Source: Siphonodentalium dalli (Eukaryota; Mollusca; Scaphopoda; Gadilida; Siphonodentaliidae). Taken from it: a DNA stretch of 64,000 bases. Positions within the stretch are counted from its first letter, which is position 1, and every line of letters begins with the position of its first letter. Positions 34,501-42,682 of this stretch are shown here, piece by piece. The stretch spans positions 50,041,797 through 50,105,796 of the forward strand of contig CP136061.1 in the NCBI GenBank assembly GCA_032622095.1, written 5' to 3'. The translations under genes and the position numbers were made by a program. Under the pieces are notes generated by a model. It saw nothing but the letters and a program-made list of their open reading frames with translations, searched no databases and was not told the origin of the DNA.

Positions 34501-36440
34501 ATGGTTCGGCTGGTCGTATACCTGTGTTGTTGATAAAACATCATTCACGATGTCAGGAGGCTTCAGATATATTGGATGTTGCTCTGGCTGTTCATCGTCA
34601 AAGAAAGGTGGCTTGTTCATTTGACCCGCAGTTTCATCACAAGAGTCAAAGTGAACCTGGCTTAGAACTGTTGATGCAGCATCTAAGACATTAGTGGGCG
34701 ACTCCAGAACTGTTGAAACAGCGTCTGAGCTGCAAGTGGATGATTCCAGGATCACCGAATCAGCATCATAGAAGCCTGATGTGATTGAATATATGGTAGA
34801 GTCAAAGCCAATTTTCTCGAATTCAAGGAAGGATGTATCGCCATCGGATGTCAAAGAATCAAACTGTGTGAGAAGAGGGATCTGGGCGTCTCTCAGGTCG
34901 CCTCTGTCTCCACCTGACCATCCTTGCTGCTGAAGCAGAACTGCATCCTCTTCATCTTCTGAATAATCTATTGAACTCAGCTCCAGAGAAACGCTATCGT
35001 CCCATTCTAGATTGATATCATCAATCGGCGACTCTCCATCTTGTATGTAATCTGTGTTGGCATCGTGGTTGATATATGTCTCATCCGGCGATAGTTGTTT
35101 ATGCTGAACTTGGACTGACTAATGGGACAATGAAACCAAAACAGGACATTGTATTGTCTATTTAAGATGGTTTATTGTAAAGTATTAGATGTCATAATTC
35201 AAGGTAAAGTCATATTCAAAATGTCAGCCAAAAGACGTGCGTTCTTGTTCGTGTCCAGTTCTGTTCTGTCATTCTCGGTAGCTGGGAGTGACGTCACATC
35301 CTCGGGTGCACTCGGACCGGATAACCGGTACTCTTCGGGACCTAATACCGCTACATTATCTTACCTGATGTCACATCATACATGTATTATACAGTATAAC
35401 AGCATGTAATATATGATATAAATATATTATAATGATTGATTGATTCTGGTTAACCATTAGGTCACTTGGATCAGGCATAGGGGAAATCGGTAGCCGAGAG
35501 GTAGCGTACTGGTCTCTCGTGCTAGCAGACCGGGGTTCACAACCTGGTCAGGGTATTCTGACAAAAATCAGAACTCGGTCAGATACCAAGTTTGTCAGGC
35601 TGAAAAGTCTCATTCGAGATCACTGAATAAAGATCCGAATGCAAAATGCCGACTTCCCCCCATTACAACACTTGTCCAGGTATGTTGTCGTGGGTGCAGT
35701 GCGCTGTCCGATCGGGCGCGGACATTAATGGCTGACCCGTGTACACGCCTCGGTGTGTGCACGTTAAAGAACGCTACTGCATGGAGTCACCACAGGGTTA
35801 TAAAGTCACTCGGCCGTGGTAGCACCTGGACCAGTGCGTCTACAACCAGAATTGGTTCCTGCACTGTAATATCTACAGATACAGATACAGATACATAAAG
35901 GAACAAACACAACAATACCATATATGCAAGACATGGTATAACATTTATAAAAGTACTTTTAAACATTAATAAGTTATACAACATTCATTGATAATTTCAC
36001 AATTAATATATGATTATAAATTAATTAAATTTAAATATTATCAATTACCACATAATAAGTTATATATATATGCAATATGACATATGTCAGTTTACTTGTA
36101 AGTTGTATTTCATATATCATATATGTTACAACATAAATACCCCATAAAACAGAAATTGCCCCTGCAAAATATTTTAGCCCCTGCAAAGTATTTTGGCGAG
36201 GGCGAATTTTAGCCCCTGCAGATTTTTCATAAGTCCAGCACTGTGCTTGTAATGCTATAAACATGATAAATGTTGTATCTGCACTCACCTCTGGCTCTGC
36301 TCACTGAGTGATTGACTGATGCAGTGATGGATAAGAATTTGAGGACAAAAACAGTGTCACATACCTTTTGTCGCACCTTCTAATTCCAACAACGAACGTG
36401 AAGTTGATGTCTTGTCTTTTACTGTTTTATTTTGAGCCAT
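25648..36440 (-). CDS. NOPCHAP1: NOPCHAP1 homologue (four coding exons, complete)
   Basis: Joining 36440-36365, 29816-29736, 27353-27217 and 25923-25648 gives a 189-aa protein starting MAQNKTVKDKT and ending SDNATENG. All introns are GT-AG and phases match (1, 1, 0). The centre, VLAEVKNFLPLLGKANEDL followed by FDIENIDG, and the acidic serine-rich tail followed by EDEVTLDNIKLP match the two conserved blocks of vertebrate NOPCHAP1/C12orf45 (about 185 aa), in the same order. The human protein is a chaperone that links NOP58 to the R2TP complex during box C/D snoRNP assembly, so a nuclear or nucleolar assembly role is inferred. The low-complexity tail (about residues 115-140) is rich in Asp and Ser. 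Introns are 1.3, 2.4 and 6.5 kb and filled with transposons. No polyadenylation signal was found close to the stop codon. Confidence 0.92.
25948..26069 (+). mobile_element. family B MITE, right-truncated (copy 4), next to a splice acceptor
   Basis: TTAACCCTTTCATGAAAGGA opens the element; a shortened hairpin follows and the right end is lost. It lies in intron 3 of NOPCHAP1, and its intact terminus is 24 bp from exon 4. Confidence 0.75.
26270..26660. repeat. two diverged copies of a dispersed repeat
   Basis: CATATGAAGTTTGGTGATGA, AAGATGGCCATGTTTTTCAT and GCTCCCATCTAGAG recur once within the block. It is intronic in NOPCHAP1. Confidence 0.55.
27217..27353 (-). CDS. NOPCHAP1: NOPCHAP1 coding exon 3
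   Basis: The acceptor is TTTCTCTAG and the donor GTATGT. It encodes LAEVKNFLPLLGKANEDL through FDIENIDGCEGNHIEM, the most conserved block of the family. Confidence 0.93.
27668..28022 (+). repeat. dispersed repeat with duplicated core and (ACAG)n tail
   Basis: Begins CTAGCCGATGAGCCCGACGT. A unit containing AAGTCGATAGCTCCACCCGT and CTGCGCATGCGC is present twice, then CCAAGTTTCGTCCCGATCGG and (ACAG) repeats close it. The layout resembles widespread invertebrate repeats of uncertain class. It lies in intron 2 of NOPCHAP1. Confidence 0.6.
28224..28505. mobile_element. hAT-type MITE with CTGCTCAC target duplication
   Basis: The ends TAGGGCTGTAACGATTC and ATCACAGCAGCCCTA are inverted repeats, and CTGCTCAC occurs directly outside both (28216-28223, 28506-28513). 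The 8-bp duplication and TAGGG-type end fit hAT. The interior is rich in ATCGCGATAC-like words. Confidence 0.85.
28981..29077. mobile_element. family C hairpin, solo half
   Basis: AATGAGGTACCAAGAGGGTG...CATCCTCTGGGGACCTGATT forms one hairpin like those of the double-hairpin family. It lies in intron 2 of NOPCHAP1. Confidence 0.65.
29736..29816 (-). CDS. NOPCHAP1: NOPCHAP1 coding exon 2
   Basis: An 81-nt exon with acceptor TGCTTTCAG and donor GTTAGT. It encodes TYIENLLAPNGKAMKKPVIV then RPQPSS, with split codons at both ends that complete Glu and Val. It corresponds to the basic linker before the conserved block in vertebrate homologues. Confidence 0.88.
29885..31630. mobile_element. 1.75-kb segment bounded by ~35-bp inverted repeats
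   Basis: GGCCAAAACAAAAAATAGGT...GTTTGGGGTC at the left is repeated in inverse at 31595-31627. Inside lie a 22-bp direct duplication of GTGCTTTTTAAATAAAAAGC (31018-31062), a long palindrome (31079-31242) and an A-run of about 30 (31532-31561). No protein domain was found. It sits in intron 1 of NOPCHAP1. Confidence 0.55.
31079..31242. repeat. long hairpin, ~72-bp arms
   Basis: The arms run from GTTATCGCTGCAGTGAATTG to CGCTGGATCAAAC and back, with a few mismatches and a 19-base loop (TCGACGACTGCGGCGGCTC). Confidence 0.85.
31631..33179. other. intron 1 of NOPCHAP1, mostly unassigned
   Basis: Holds a decayed family B MITE at about 31870-31970 (CAGTGCATTCTCCCATAGGG) and a GC-rich stretch at 32380-32450 (GCGAGCGATTTTATCGCTCG). 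No gene is supported. Confidence 0.45.
33180..33403 (-). repeat. 3' LTR
   Basis: The downstream copy on the minus strand, adjacent to the purine tract at 33404-33418. It has a 1-base deletion relative to the other LTR near 33270. Confidence 0.65.
34402..35118 (-). CDS. acidic, Ser/Asp-rich open frame inside the LTR element
   Basis: An open frame of 238 codons with no early ATG. The first ATG-like start lies deep in the frame, so a splice or frameshift is implied. The sequence is rich in Asp, Ser and Glu (for example SIDYSEDEEDAVLLQQQGW and DAASTVLSQVHFDSCDE). A possible acceptor (ATTAG at 35119) and donor (CCT-GTAAGT at 34416) flank it, so it could be an exon. I recognise no family. Downstream toward the 3' LTR, coding-like stretches continue in shifting frames, which suggests decay. 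Function is unknown. Confidence 0.35.
   Translation of the reverse strand, partial: SVQVQHKQLSPDETYINHDANTDYIQDGESPIDDINLEWDDSVSLELSSIDYSEDEEDAVLLQQQGWSGGDRGDLRDAQIPLLTQFDSLTSDGDTSFLEFEKIGFDSTIYSITSGFYDADSVILESSTCSSDAVSTVLESPTNVLDAASTVLSQVHFDSCDETAGQMNKPPFFDDEQPEQHPIYLKPPDIVNDVLSTTQVYDQPNHQLDNDLLTKGSSESRSTWICKPSSGFIPVSAE
35131..35355 (-). repeat. 5' LTR
   Basis: The upstream copy on the minus strand. It contains GTGACGTCAC (a CRE-like palindrome) and AATAAA (35171-35176 on the complement). Confidence 0.65.
35485..35900 (+). mobile_element. tRNA-derived SINE with conserved core and (GATACA)n tail
   Basis: The tRNA-like head has an A-box-like TAGCCGAGAGGTAGCG and a B-box-like GGGGTTCACAACC (about 35492-35548). 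A body with TGTGCACGTTAAAGAACGCT matches a motif common in invertebrate SINE cores. The tail is GATACA repeated three times. It is intronic in NOPCHAP1, antisense to the gene. Confidence 0.75.
36365..36440 (-). CDS. NOPCHAP1: NOPCHAP1 coding exon 1
   Basis: ATG at 36440-36438 in the context CTAAAATGGC. It encodes MAQNKTVKDKTSTSRSLLEL then EGATK, and the donor is GTATGT. The short SLLELEG stretch matches the N-terminal leucine motif of homologues. The ATGG overlaps an AAAATGGC word of the kind found at starts of housekeeping genes. Confidence 0.88.
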
Positions 36441-36620
36441 TTTAGGCGTAATTTTAGGCGTAATTTCGGTCAAATACAAATAAAAAGTTAGTCTCTTCAC
36501 TTCACACCGTGCTCACTGGGCGCTGACATTTTAATATTGCATTGTGGGTAACTTATCGCAAGGATTAAGAGAACAGTTAAACCCGGCGACGGACTTTTAA
36601 GGATGCTTATATTTTTGTGT
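36441..36620 (-). promoter_or_regulatory. probable NOPCHAP1 promoter/5' UTR
   Basis: Directly upstream of the start codon is a 15-base direct repeat (TTTTAGGCGTAAT twice, plus-strand sense, 36440-36468). About 100 bp upstream is GCATTGTGGGTAA (36539-36551), a word resembling promoter motifs bound by ZNF143/THAP11-type factors. No TATA box is obvious. Confidence 0.35.
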
Positions 36621-37430
36621 CCATTTTTCTATATAACAAATGAATGTGGGCCATCAGTAAAATTTTATTCAATTTGTTTAGTCTTCCTTTTTGTCACATG
36701 ATCCAAGATTTGCTTTGTTATCCAGTTTAAACATTGATTTCGTTCCGACTCTCCGTTTGACATCTGAGTCTGTTCAAATTATTTACACTTCCTGTCCAGT
36801 TGGCAATTTTTCGTCATATGTTGAATTTTCAAAACAACTTCCACCATACGCAGCCATACTGAGAGATTACTCAGAATTAATAAGTTATGTGAGTGGATTC
36901 ATATGTGGTATTCCATCTTGGAAGTATTATCTTGTTGTTATGTGTTACAATATGAACATCATGATTAATGAACTCCTGCACTGCAGTGCAGATTCAAAAT
37001 AAAATTGTACTTCAAGTGACGAAACGCTCTTTAATACTTTATTGACATAATATAAGTTATAACACAGAAGAAGACATCTGACAAATTACCGATGTAAATA
37101 TTCACATCACTATGCCGTTGTGAAGTAATAGTGTTTCGTTGGTTGAACTTGTTTGTCATCGCTACTCTAGCAGTTGTCGAAAATTTTATTTGTATGTTTT
37201 AACTTTTATATTGATATACTTTTAAAATTGTATTTTAGTTTTTACATGAATAAATCGTTATTATTTACAAATTGTGTGGTAAATCCAACAATCACATTCG
37301 AGCATTATAAGAAATTACTATTACTATACATGTACTGTATACCGTACCAATAACATGATTTTTGAAGGCGTTTATATGGTTTATTAACGGCCCGACAGCA
37401 TGACGCGGACGCCGCCTCTGCAAAGCAGGC
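36621..37430. other. intergenic, no gene supported
   Basis: A 103-codon plus-strand frame at 36691-37002 starts only with TTG and has no conserved motif. I regard it as chance. Confidence 0.4.
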
Positions 37431-40265
37431 CCAGTCCAAACCAGCTAATTGTACACGGCAGTGCGGTTTGATACCCCCGGGTAATTATCGGCTGATCTAG
37501 AATGTGTGTTACATCACTAATTAGTTTATCACAAGGATGTATTAATGTGCTATTTGAACCTATTTACCAAATGTAAGCATACATTGCCACATTAAACATG
37601 TTTCTGAATTTCTTTTAACATGGTTGTAGTAAGAATTAAAAAAATGTAAATAAATTAAATAAAGCGGAATATTGAATATGGCGGAAAATATTTATATTGC
37701 AGATAACATACCTTTATTAGGTGATTATGTGCGGTCCGTGCAACGAACCGGAGGACAGGCATAATATATATGTATATGATGTCTTTGGGCTATTCATATT
37801 CCACCGACACGGAGAAACGGAACAATTCCTAGGTGCCGCGTTGGTTTAAACATTCAGATTTTTTGTCAGTAAAAACATTCTACAATACGTTTTACGCCAT
37901 CATTTTAATGAGAACAGCGCTCCTACATTAGCCACTGGCGTGTTCTGTCGACATGTATACTAGTACATGTAGGTCCTGGGGTACATCACTGTGACAACGG
38001 CATTCGAAATGGCGTCATTTTGGTAGAGCTGAAACGGTTGACCCATTCTTCTAACCGGTTAACCATTGGGGTTAGCCGGATTTTAACCGGTTAACCGCTA
38101 ATTTCTAGCGGACTTCTCTCACACTAATTATGTCGACATTATACCATGCTCCAGGGACAAACCTAGGTGAGAAATAGTAGCTGAAATAAAGACCTTATTC
38201 ACGGCATTTAACGATATTCAAAAACAAGCATTCACTGTTCTTTTGCTGGCTCTCGTGATGGGGAATGAGCAAGTGAAATTTGTGAATGGCAGGGGGGATC
38301 GCTTATTTGCCGTGATCAGCATATGTTTGGGCATTTGTAAAACGAGTAACAATAGTATGGGTATTGGTAAAACGAGTAACAAAACTATATATTAAAGATC
38401 TGTAATATATCATTATCATCATTGGTATATCCTCCAATGAATTATATATAAAGACAGGAAAGTAATAACTATAGAACAAAAAGGAAGGTCAGTTAGGTCA
38501 GACTCGCAGTCCTATTCAGTATTCGAGCTATTCGTCGGTATCATGATCACGGACACTAGTGTCGGGAGGTTATAGAATTTACAATTCGGTTTCGTTTTTT
38601 TTGGTAAACTTTTGGTAAAAAAACCTCGGTTTCGGTTTTAGTATGCAATCACTTAACATACAAATGTATAGGAATTACTGCCAAATTGAGTGTCAATTAG
38701 TCCCACAGGCACAACCAGTTACAGAGTAGCATGGAGCATCAATTTCCTTGATAAAAGGGAAGATCATTGAAGAAGTTTTGGGTTGCTTCAACTACGATGT
38801 CTGTTTGGTCACTCAATTGAATTGATCATATTAGATCACAACAGGGAGGAAGAACGGGAAGAGTGAAGACATTGTGCAGCTGATCTCAATCTTCAAACTT
38901 TGTCGACTTACATAGTTTTTATAACCCCACTGTAAAACAGTTTTAGTATGTCGTGGTGTGATTCCAATTTGAATCCATGTTGCTTCGTGCAGTATTAACT
39001 ATTAAGTTACGAAAGCACGCATTGCCACACAACGCCACTTTTACGTTGTCCCTTCCTTGTGTGCATGCAGACTTGATAGGCCTACACAGTGACTGCACAC
39101 ATGCTTTTGTCGGAAGATCAGAGAAAACTTCAAAGGGTCGGAATTGATTGAAGGTCGCCGACACTTCCAGACAGTTTAGAGAATTGCTACTAAGTATCTG
39201 ATACTACCGTGTGTACCAATTAATGCTTGCATTGCACTCTACTATCGGTGACACAGGATTTAGTATTAGTTTTGCATCATTTAACCTAATATTTTGAGGA
39301 TTATTCACGTTCACATTCAACTGACAACGGGATGCGGTTTCGTCCGGTTCTTTTTTTTCTAACCGGTTACGTTGCTAACCGGTTATCCATCTAACCGTTT
39401 CAGCTCTACATTTTGGGCTTCACGTCAACTGAAAAAACTCAGCAAATCATCCTAGGTGCGATTTAAAACCTCCGGATTCATCGACAGATTTTCGGCCTGA
39501 ATCAGTGTTCTGTGTTTTACACTAAGAATTCATCAGAATTCATCAATCTGATCGAATTGAGTGTGCTCACTTATGGAGTGTCGACACTGTTATCACCAAG
39601 TGATATTATTGAACAAATATTTAAAGGATATCTCGTTTTTTTAATTTTTAATTTATTCAAATTTAATTTAAAATTAAACATAAAATCGAAAAGATGGATG
39701 TACAAGGAGCATGGTCACCTTCGCTCGTATATACAGGGTGGGATAACACGATTACCGTTTATATATTGCTAAGGATGTGAATTTGGAGATATTCAGCCCA
39801 ATATAGTTTGCAACAGAATCGCGAGTATGGTTCGAAAACCACCTTAGTTGCGGACAAGAACTACGCTCCTCACATGTGTGGATTGCGAGTTCTGTCGACA
39901 TGTATATGTCGTGAGGTATATCACCATGGCAAATGCATTCGAACCGGCGTCATTTGCACTTCAATTCTACTGAAAAACAGAGCAAATCTTAAGTGCGGTT
40001 TGAAACCCCCGGGTACACCGATGTATAGTTTAGTTCTGAATATTCGGAGTTTTACATCTTATTTTCGGACAAGTGTCACGTTTGTCCAAAACAAACAAAC
40101 GGCAGGTTGTCGACATATATATGTCGTGGGGTGTATCACCATTACATAGCGACTCGAACCGGCGTCATGTGCGCTTTTATTCTACCGATAAACACAGCAA
40201 AACGTAGGTGCGGTTTGAAACCCCCAGGTAGACTTGATGTGAATGTTCTGTGTTTTACACTAAGA
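37431..40265. repeat. satellite-like dispersed copies (~220-bp unit) interrupted by a hAT element
   Basis: The words CTGTCGACATGTATA, GGGGTACATCAC, CGAACCGGCGTCAT and GGTGCGGTTTGAAACCCCC recur at about 37440, 37940, 39460, 39890 and 40110. The copies at 39890 and 40110 are in tandem. Confidence 0.65.
38024..39408. mobile_element. hAT-type element with CATTTTGG target duplication
   Basis: Ends TAGAGCTGAAACGGTT and AACCGTTTCAGCTCTA are perfect inverted repeats. Sub-terminal AACCGGTTA words follow at both sides. CATTTTGG flanks both ends (38016-38023, 39409-39416). At 1385 bp it has no transposase frame and is therefore non-autonomous. It splits a copy of the satellite-like repeat. Confidence 0.88.
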
Positions 40266-40600
40266 TGTACTGACTAAATCCTGAAAAATTACCGTAATAC
40301 TGCTTTCGTTAAGGAGTCCATTAATTAGAGCATTACTGTATTTATTGGATGGAAATGTTCAGATAACAAGTTTTAAAAAATGGCATATGGCCGCTTGTTG
40401 GGCTTATTACCTGAACATTTCCTAAGAGAACTACCTGTTAATCGATAATTTAGTAAAGACAAATACAGGGCTCCAAATCAATTTTTGTGAACCCATTTTA
40501 CTACTTACTAAGCAAGCAAGCCATATTTCTGACTAAATCGTGAAAAATTACCCATAATTCTGTTGTGGTTAAGGAGTCCATTAATTAGAGAATTACTGTA
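40266..40600. mobile_element. fragments of family E and family F MITEs
   Basis: Two right-arm pieces of family E (GACTAAATCCTGAAAAATTA to GAGCATTACTGTA at about 40266-40340 and 40525-40600) flank a family F piece (AAATGTTCAGATAACAAG, 40345-40455). Confidence 0.6.
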
Positions 40601-40730
40601 GGTCTCCTTCTTAACTGTATTATCCATTTTGCTTATTTCAACTTAACATTTCCCACTTGTGAATACAAATCCTCCTGCACATTTCTGTTTCTCTGTCAGT
40701 CGTCGTTTATATTTCCCAATAGTCCCTCTA

Positions 40731-42017
40731 CACTGGGGGGAAACTGTTTCACCAGAATCGATTCTATCGCCCTTCCGGTTCCGTCTCTATCGAATTAAGT
40801 TCCGACTCTTTCGCGATTTCTAAAACATTTTCAAAGTTTTGACCGTTGTTTATAGACTGAATGTCAAAACAGAATGTATTCTCCAATAACAATCGACAGA
40901 TTATGTCTTTATACGTGTTTATTGATGACAGTAATGCAAAATCGGCTGCATGTTGTGCACAGTTAGAGACGTAGTGCATTTGGGTGCATTTCCCATGAAA
41001 ATTAATCAGCACTTTGATGCTCAGATTATCGGCCTTGTCTACTTTAAATTGGACTGAAACTTGACAAGTTTTATGGTTGAACATTAGATAATTATAATAC
41101 AATACCTCCCGACGGTTCCTCGCCGTGCAAGTCCTTCAAATTAGTGCCTCAAAAAGCAACAAAAGGTTCCGATTCTATTGTGATGTTTATGTTCACAATC
41201 GGTTCTTTCGTTCCTGTTTACAGTACATTCATATTCGATCAGATTATTTGATTGTACTTCTATAGTTGCCCAATGACAATACATGGTCATATATGGTTTA
41301 AAATTGTAGCCATAGTAAATCAATAGATGAGTTTTAGTGGTCCCAAACGATCATAGGTCAGATATTAAAGATGATCGACCGATAATCTTTAATTTCCAAC
41401 ATATGATGCTTTTGGACTACTGAAAAACTCATATTGGTGTTGCTGTGACTATAGTTTGAACCATATATGGTAATATGGCAACTAGAAACACAAATGAACT
41501 ATTTGGTCGAATATAATATTGCATTAAACGAGGGGCGAAAAAACCGATCGTGAACATAAAAATCACATTAGAATCGGAACATTGCGTTGCTTCTTTTGAT
41601 GAATTAATTTGAGGGTATTTTACTATGAGGAGCCATCGAGAGCTGTGCTGTAATCGTGTCCTGGTGTTCGATCATACAAGAAGACATATTTCAGTCTAAT
41701 TAAAAGGTAAAAAGGCCGATAAACGGAGCATCAAAATGCTGCTTAATTTACAAAGGAAATGCACACAAACACATTACTCTTCTACGTGTGCAAAAAATAG
41801 CCGACTTCGCATTATTATCACCAATAATTACGCACAAAGACACAATCTAGCGATAGTTTTTGTAAAATACGTTCTGTTTTAACATTTAGTGTATAAATGG
41901 AGGTCAAAACTTTGAAAACATTTGTTTCAAGTCGCGAAAGAGACGGGACTTAATTCGATAGAGACGGAACCCGATAGGCGATAGAATCGATTCTTGTGAA
42001 ACAGTTTCCCCCCAGTG
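40731..42017. mobile_element. 1.29-kb fold-back element with CTCTA target duplication
   Basis: Ends CACTGGGGGGAAACTGTTTC and GAAACAGTTTCCCCCCAGTG are perfect inverted repeats. CTCTA lies immediately outside both (40726-40730, 42018-42022). Inverted homology continues with mismatches through nearly the whole element to a centre near 41380, for example GTTCCGATTCTATTGTGAT against its inverse at 41560-41580. The entire element can fold into one long hairpin. The CACTG start recalls CMC/CACTA-type ends, but the 5-bp duplication does not settle the class. The 112-codon minus frame inside has no domain. Confidence 0.85.
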
Positions 42018-42600
42018 CTCTAGATACATAAAAGACTATTCAAGGTTCTGCCTACAGCGTGGAAATATCCCAGCGTTTCAAGTGATAGCACCGAAATCAG
42101 ACCCTGCCACCCCCGTTTTTGGAAAAAGCTTCACTGTGAGAAAACCTATCACTGAGTTGCGTGCATGTAAATTAACTGAGATGTTATCATGGGCCCACTA
42201 CATGAAGGCTAGACATCAGCATTGATCATATTCCTACAGGAATGGGCTGTTACGTGTTGAATTGGGTTCCACGGGCTTGGTGCCCCCTCTCTTATCAGAC
42301 ATGGATATATGACCCTATAGTCATATATATATTTCTTGACAACATTATGCTATGTTCATATAAGAGTAATAAGACCACATGTACTGATTTACAACCCTAA
42401 TTGCTCCGTCATCTCGCGCTGCATAGCACCGAATTCAGACCCCGCCACGAACCCCCGTTTTTTTGAAAAAAGCTTATTTAGCACTACCAATACACCGGCC
42501 AAATTAATTAAGTAAAAAGTCAAAGCATATTAGCAAGACAACTTGACCAGGGAGTGTGGTCACACGGTACAGTGAGTCAGTAGTATTATTATTAGTATGT
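42018..42600. other. intergenic, no feature seen
   Basis: Contains two diverged copies of a short phrase (AGCACCGAA(T)TCAGACCC...CCCCCGTTTTT...AAAAAGCTT at about 42087 and 42425). No gene is seen. Confidence 0.35.
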
Positions 42601-42611
42601 GTACACATGAC

Positions 42612-42682
42612 CAATACACTAGACTGTACACATAATCAGTACACTGCTGGTGTACTAATTATGTGTACCGTCTAGTGTATTA
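42612..42682. repeat. compact palindrome
   Basis: AATACACTAGACTGTACACA...AGTACAC, a 5-base loop, then the inverse ending GTCTAGTGTATT. The arms are about 32 bp with two or three mismatches. Confidence 0.85.

Larger units (their letters stand above)
33180..35355 (-). mobile_element. small LTR retrotransposon, probably non-autonomous
   Basis: Two direct repeats of 224-225 bp (33180-33403 and 35131-35355) differ by about two or three positions. On the minus strand each starts TGTAGCGGTATTAGG and ends GGTTTCA, giving TG...CA termini, and contains TGACGTCA and AATAAA. A purine tract, AGCTTGGGGGAA, lies directly before the 3' copy, as expected for the plus-strand primer of an LTR element. The internal 1.7 kb has no recognisable gag, protease or reverse transcriptase. 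No standard primer-binding site or clear target duplication is visible. An alternative reading is a duplicated gene 3' end, because the repeat also has an open frame ending near an AATAAA. The purine tract and TG...CA ends favour the LTR reading. It is inserted in intron 1 of NOPCHAP1, on the same strand. Confidence 0.65.

Noticed and set aside
35485-35560. Possible tRNA gene
   Set aside because: A/B-box-like motifs are present, but the arms do not pair as a tRNA, and the sequence continues into a SINE body and GATACA tail.
36691-37002. 103-codon plus-strand frame divergent from NOPCHAP1
   Set aside because: It begins with TTG rather than ATG, has no domain or repeat evidence, and is of a length expected by chance in this sequence.
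40764-41102. 112-codon minus-strand frame inside the fold-back element
   Set aside because: It lies entirely in inverted-repeat DNA and has no transposase motif.
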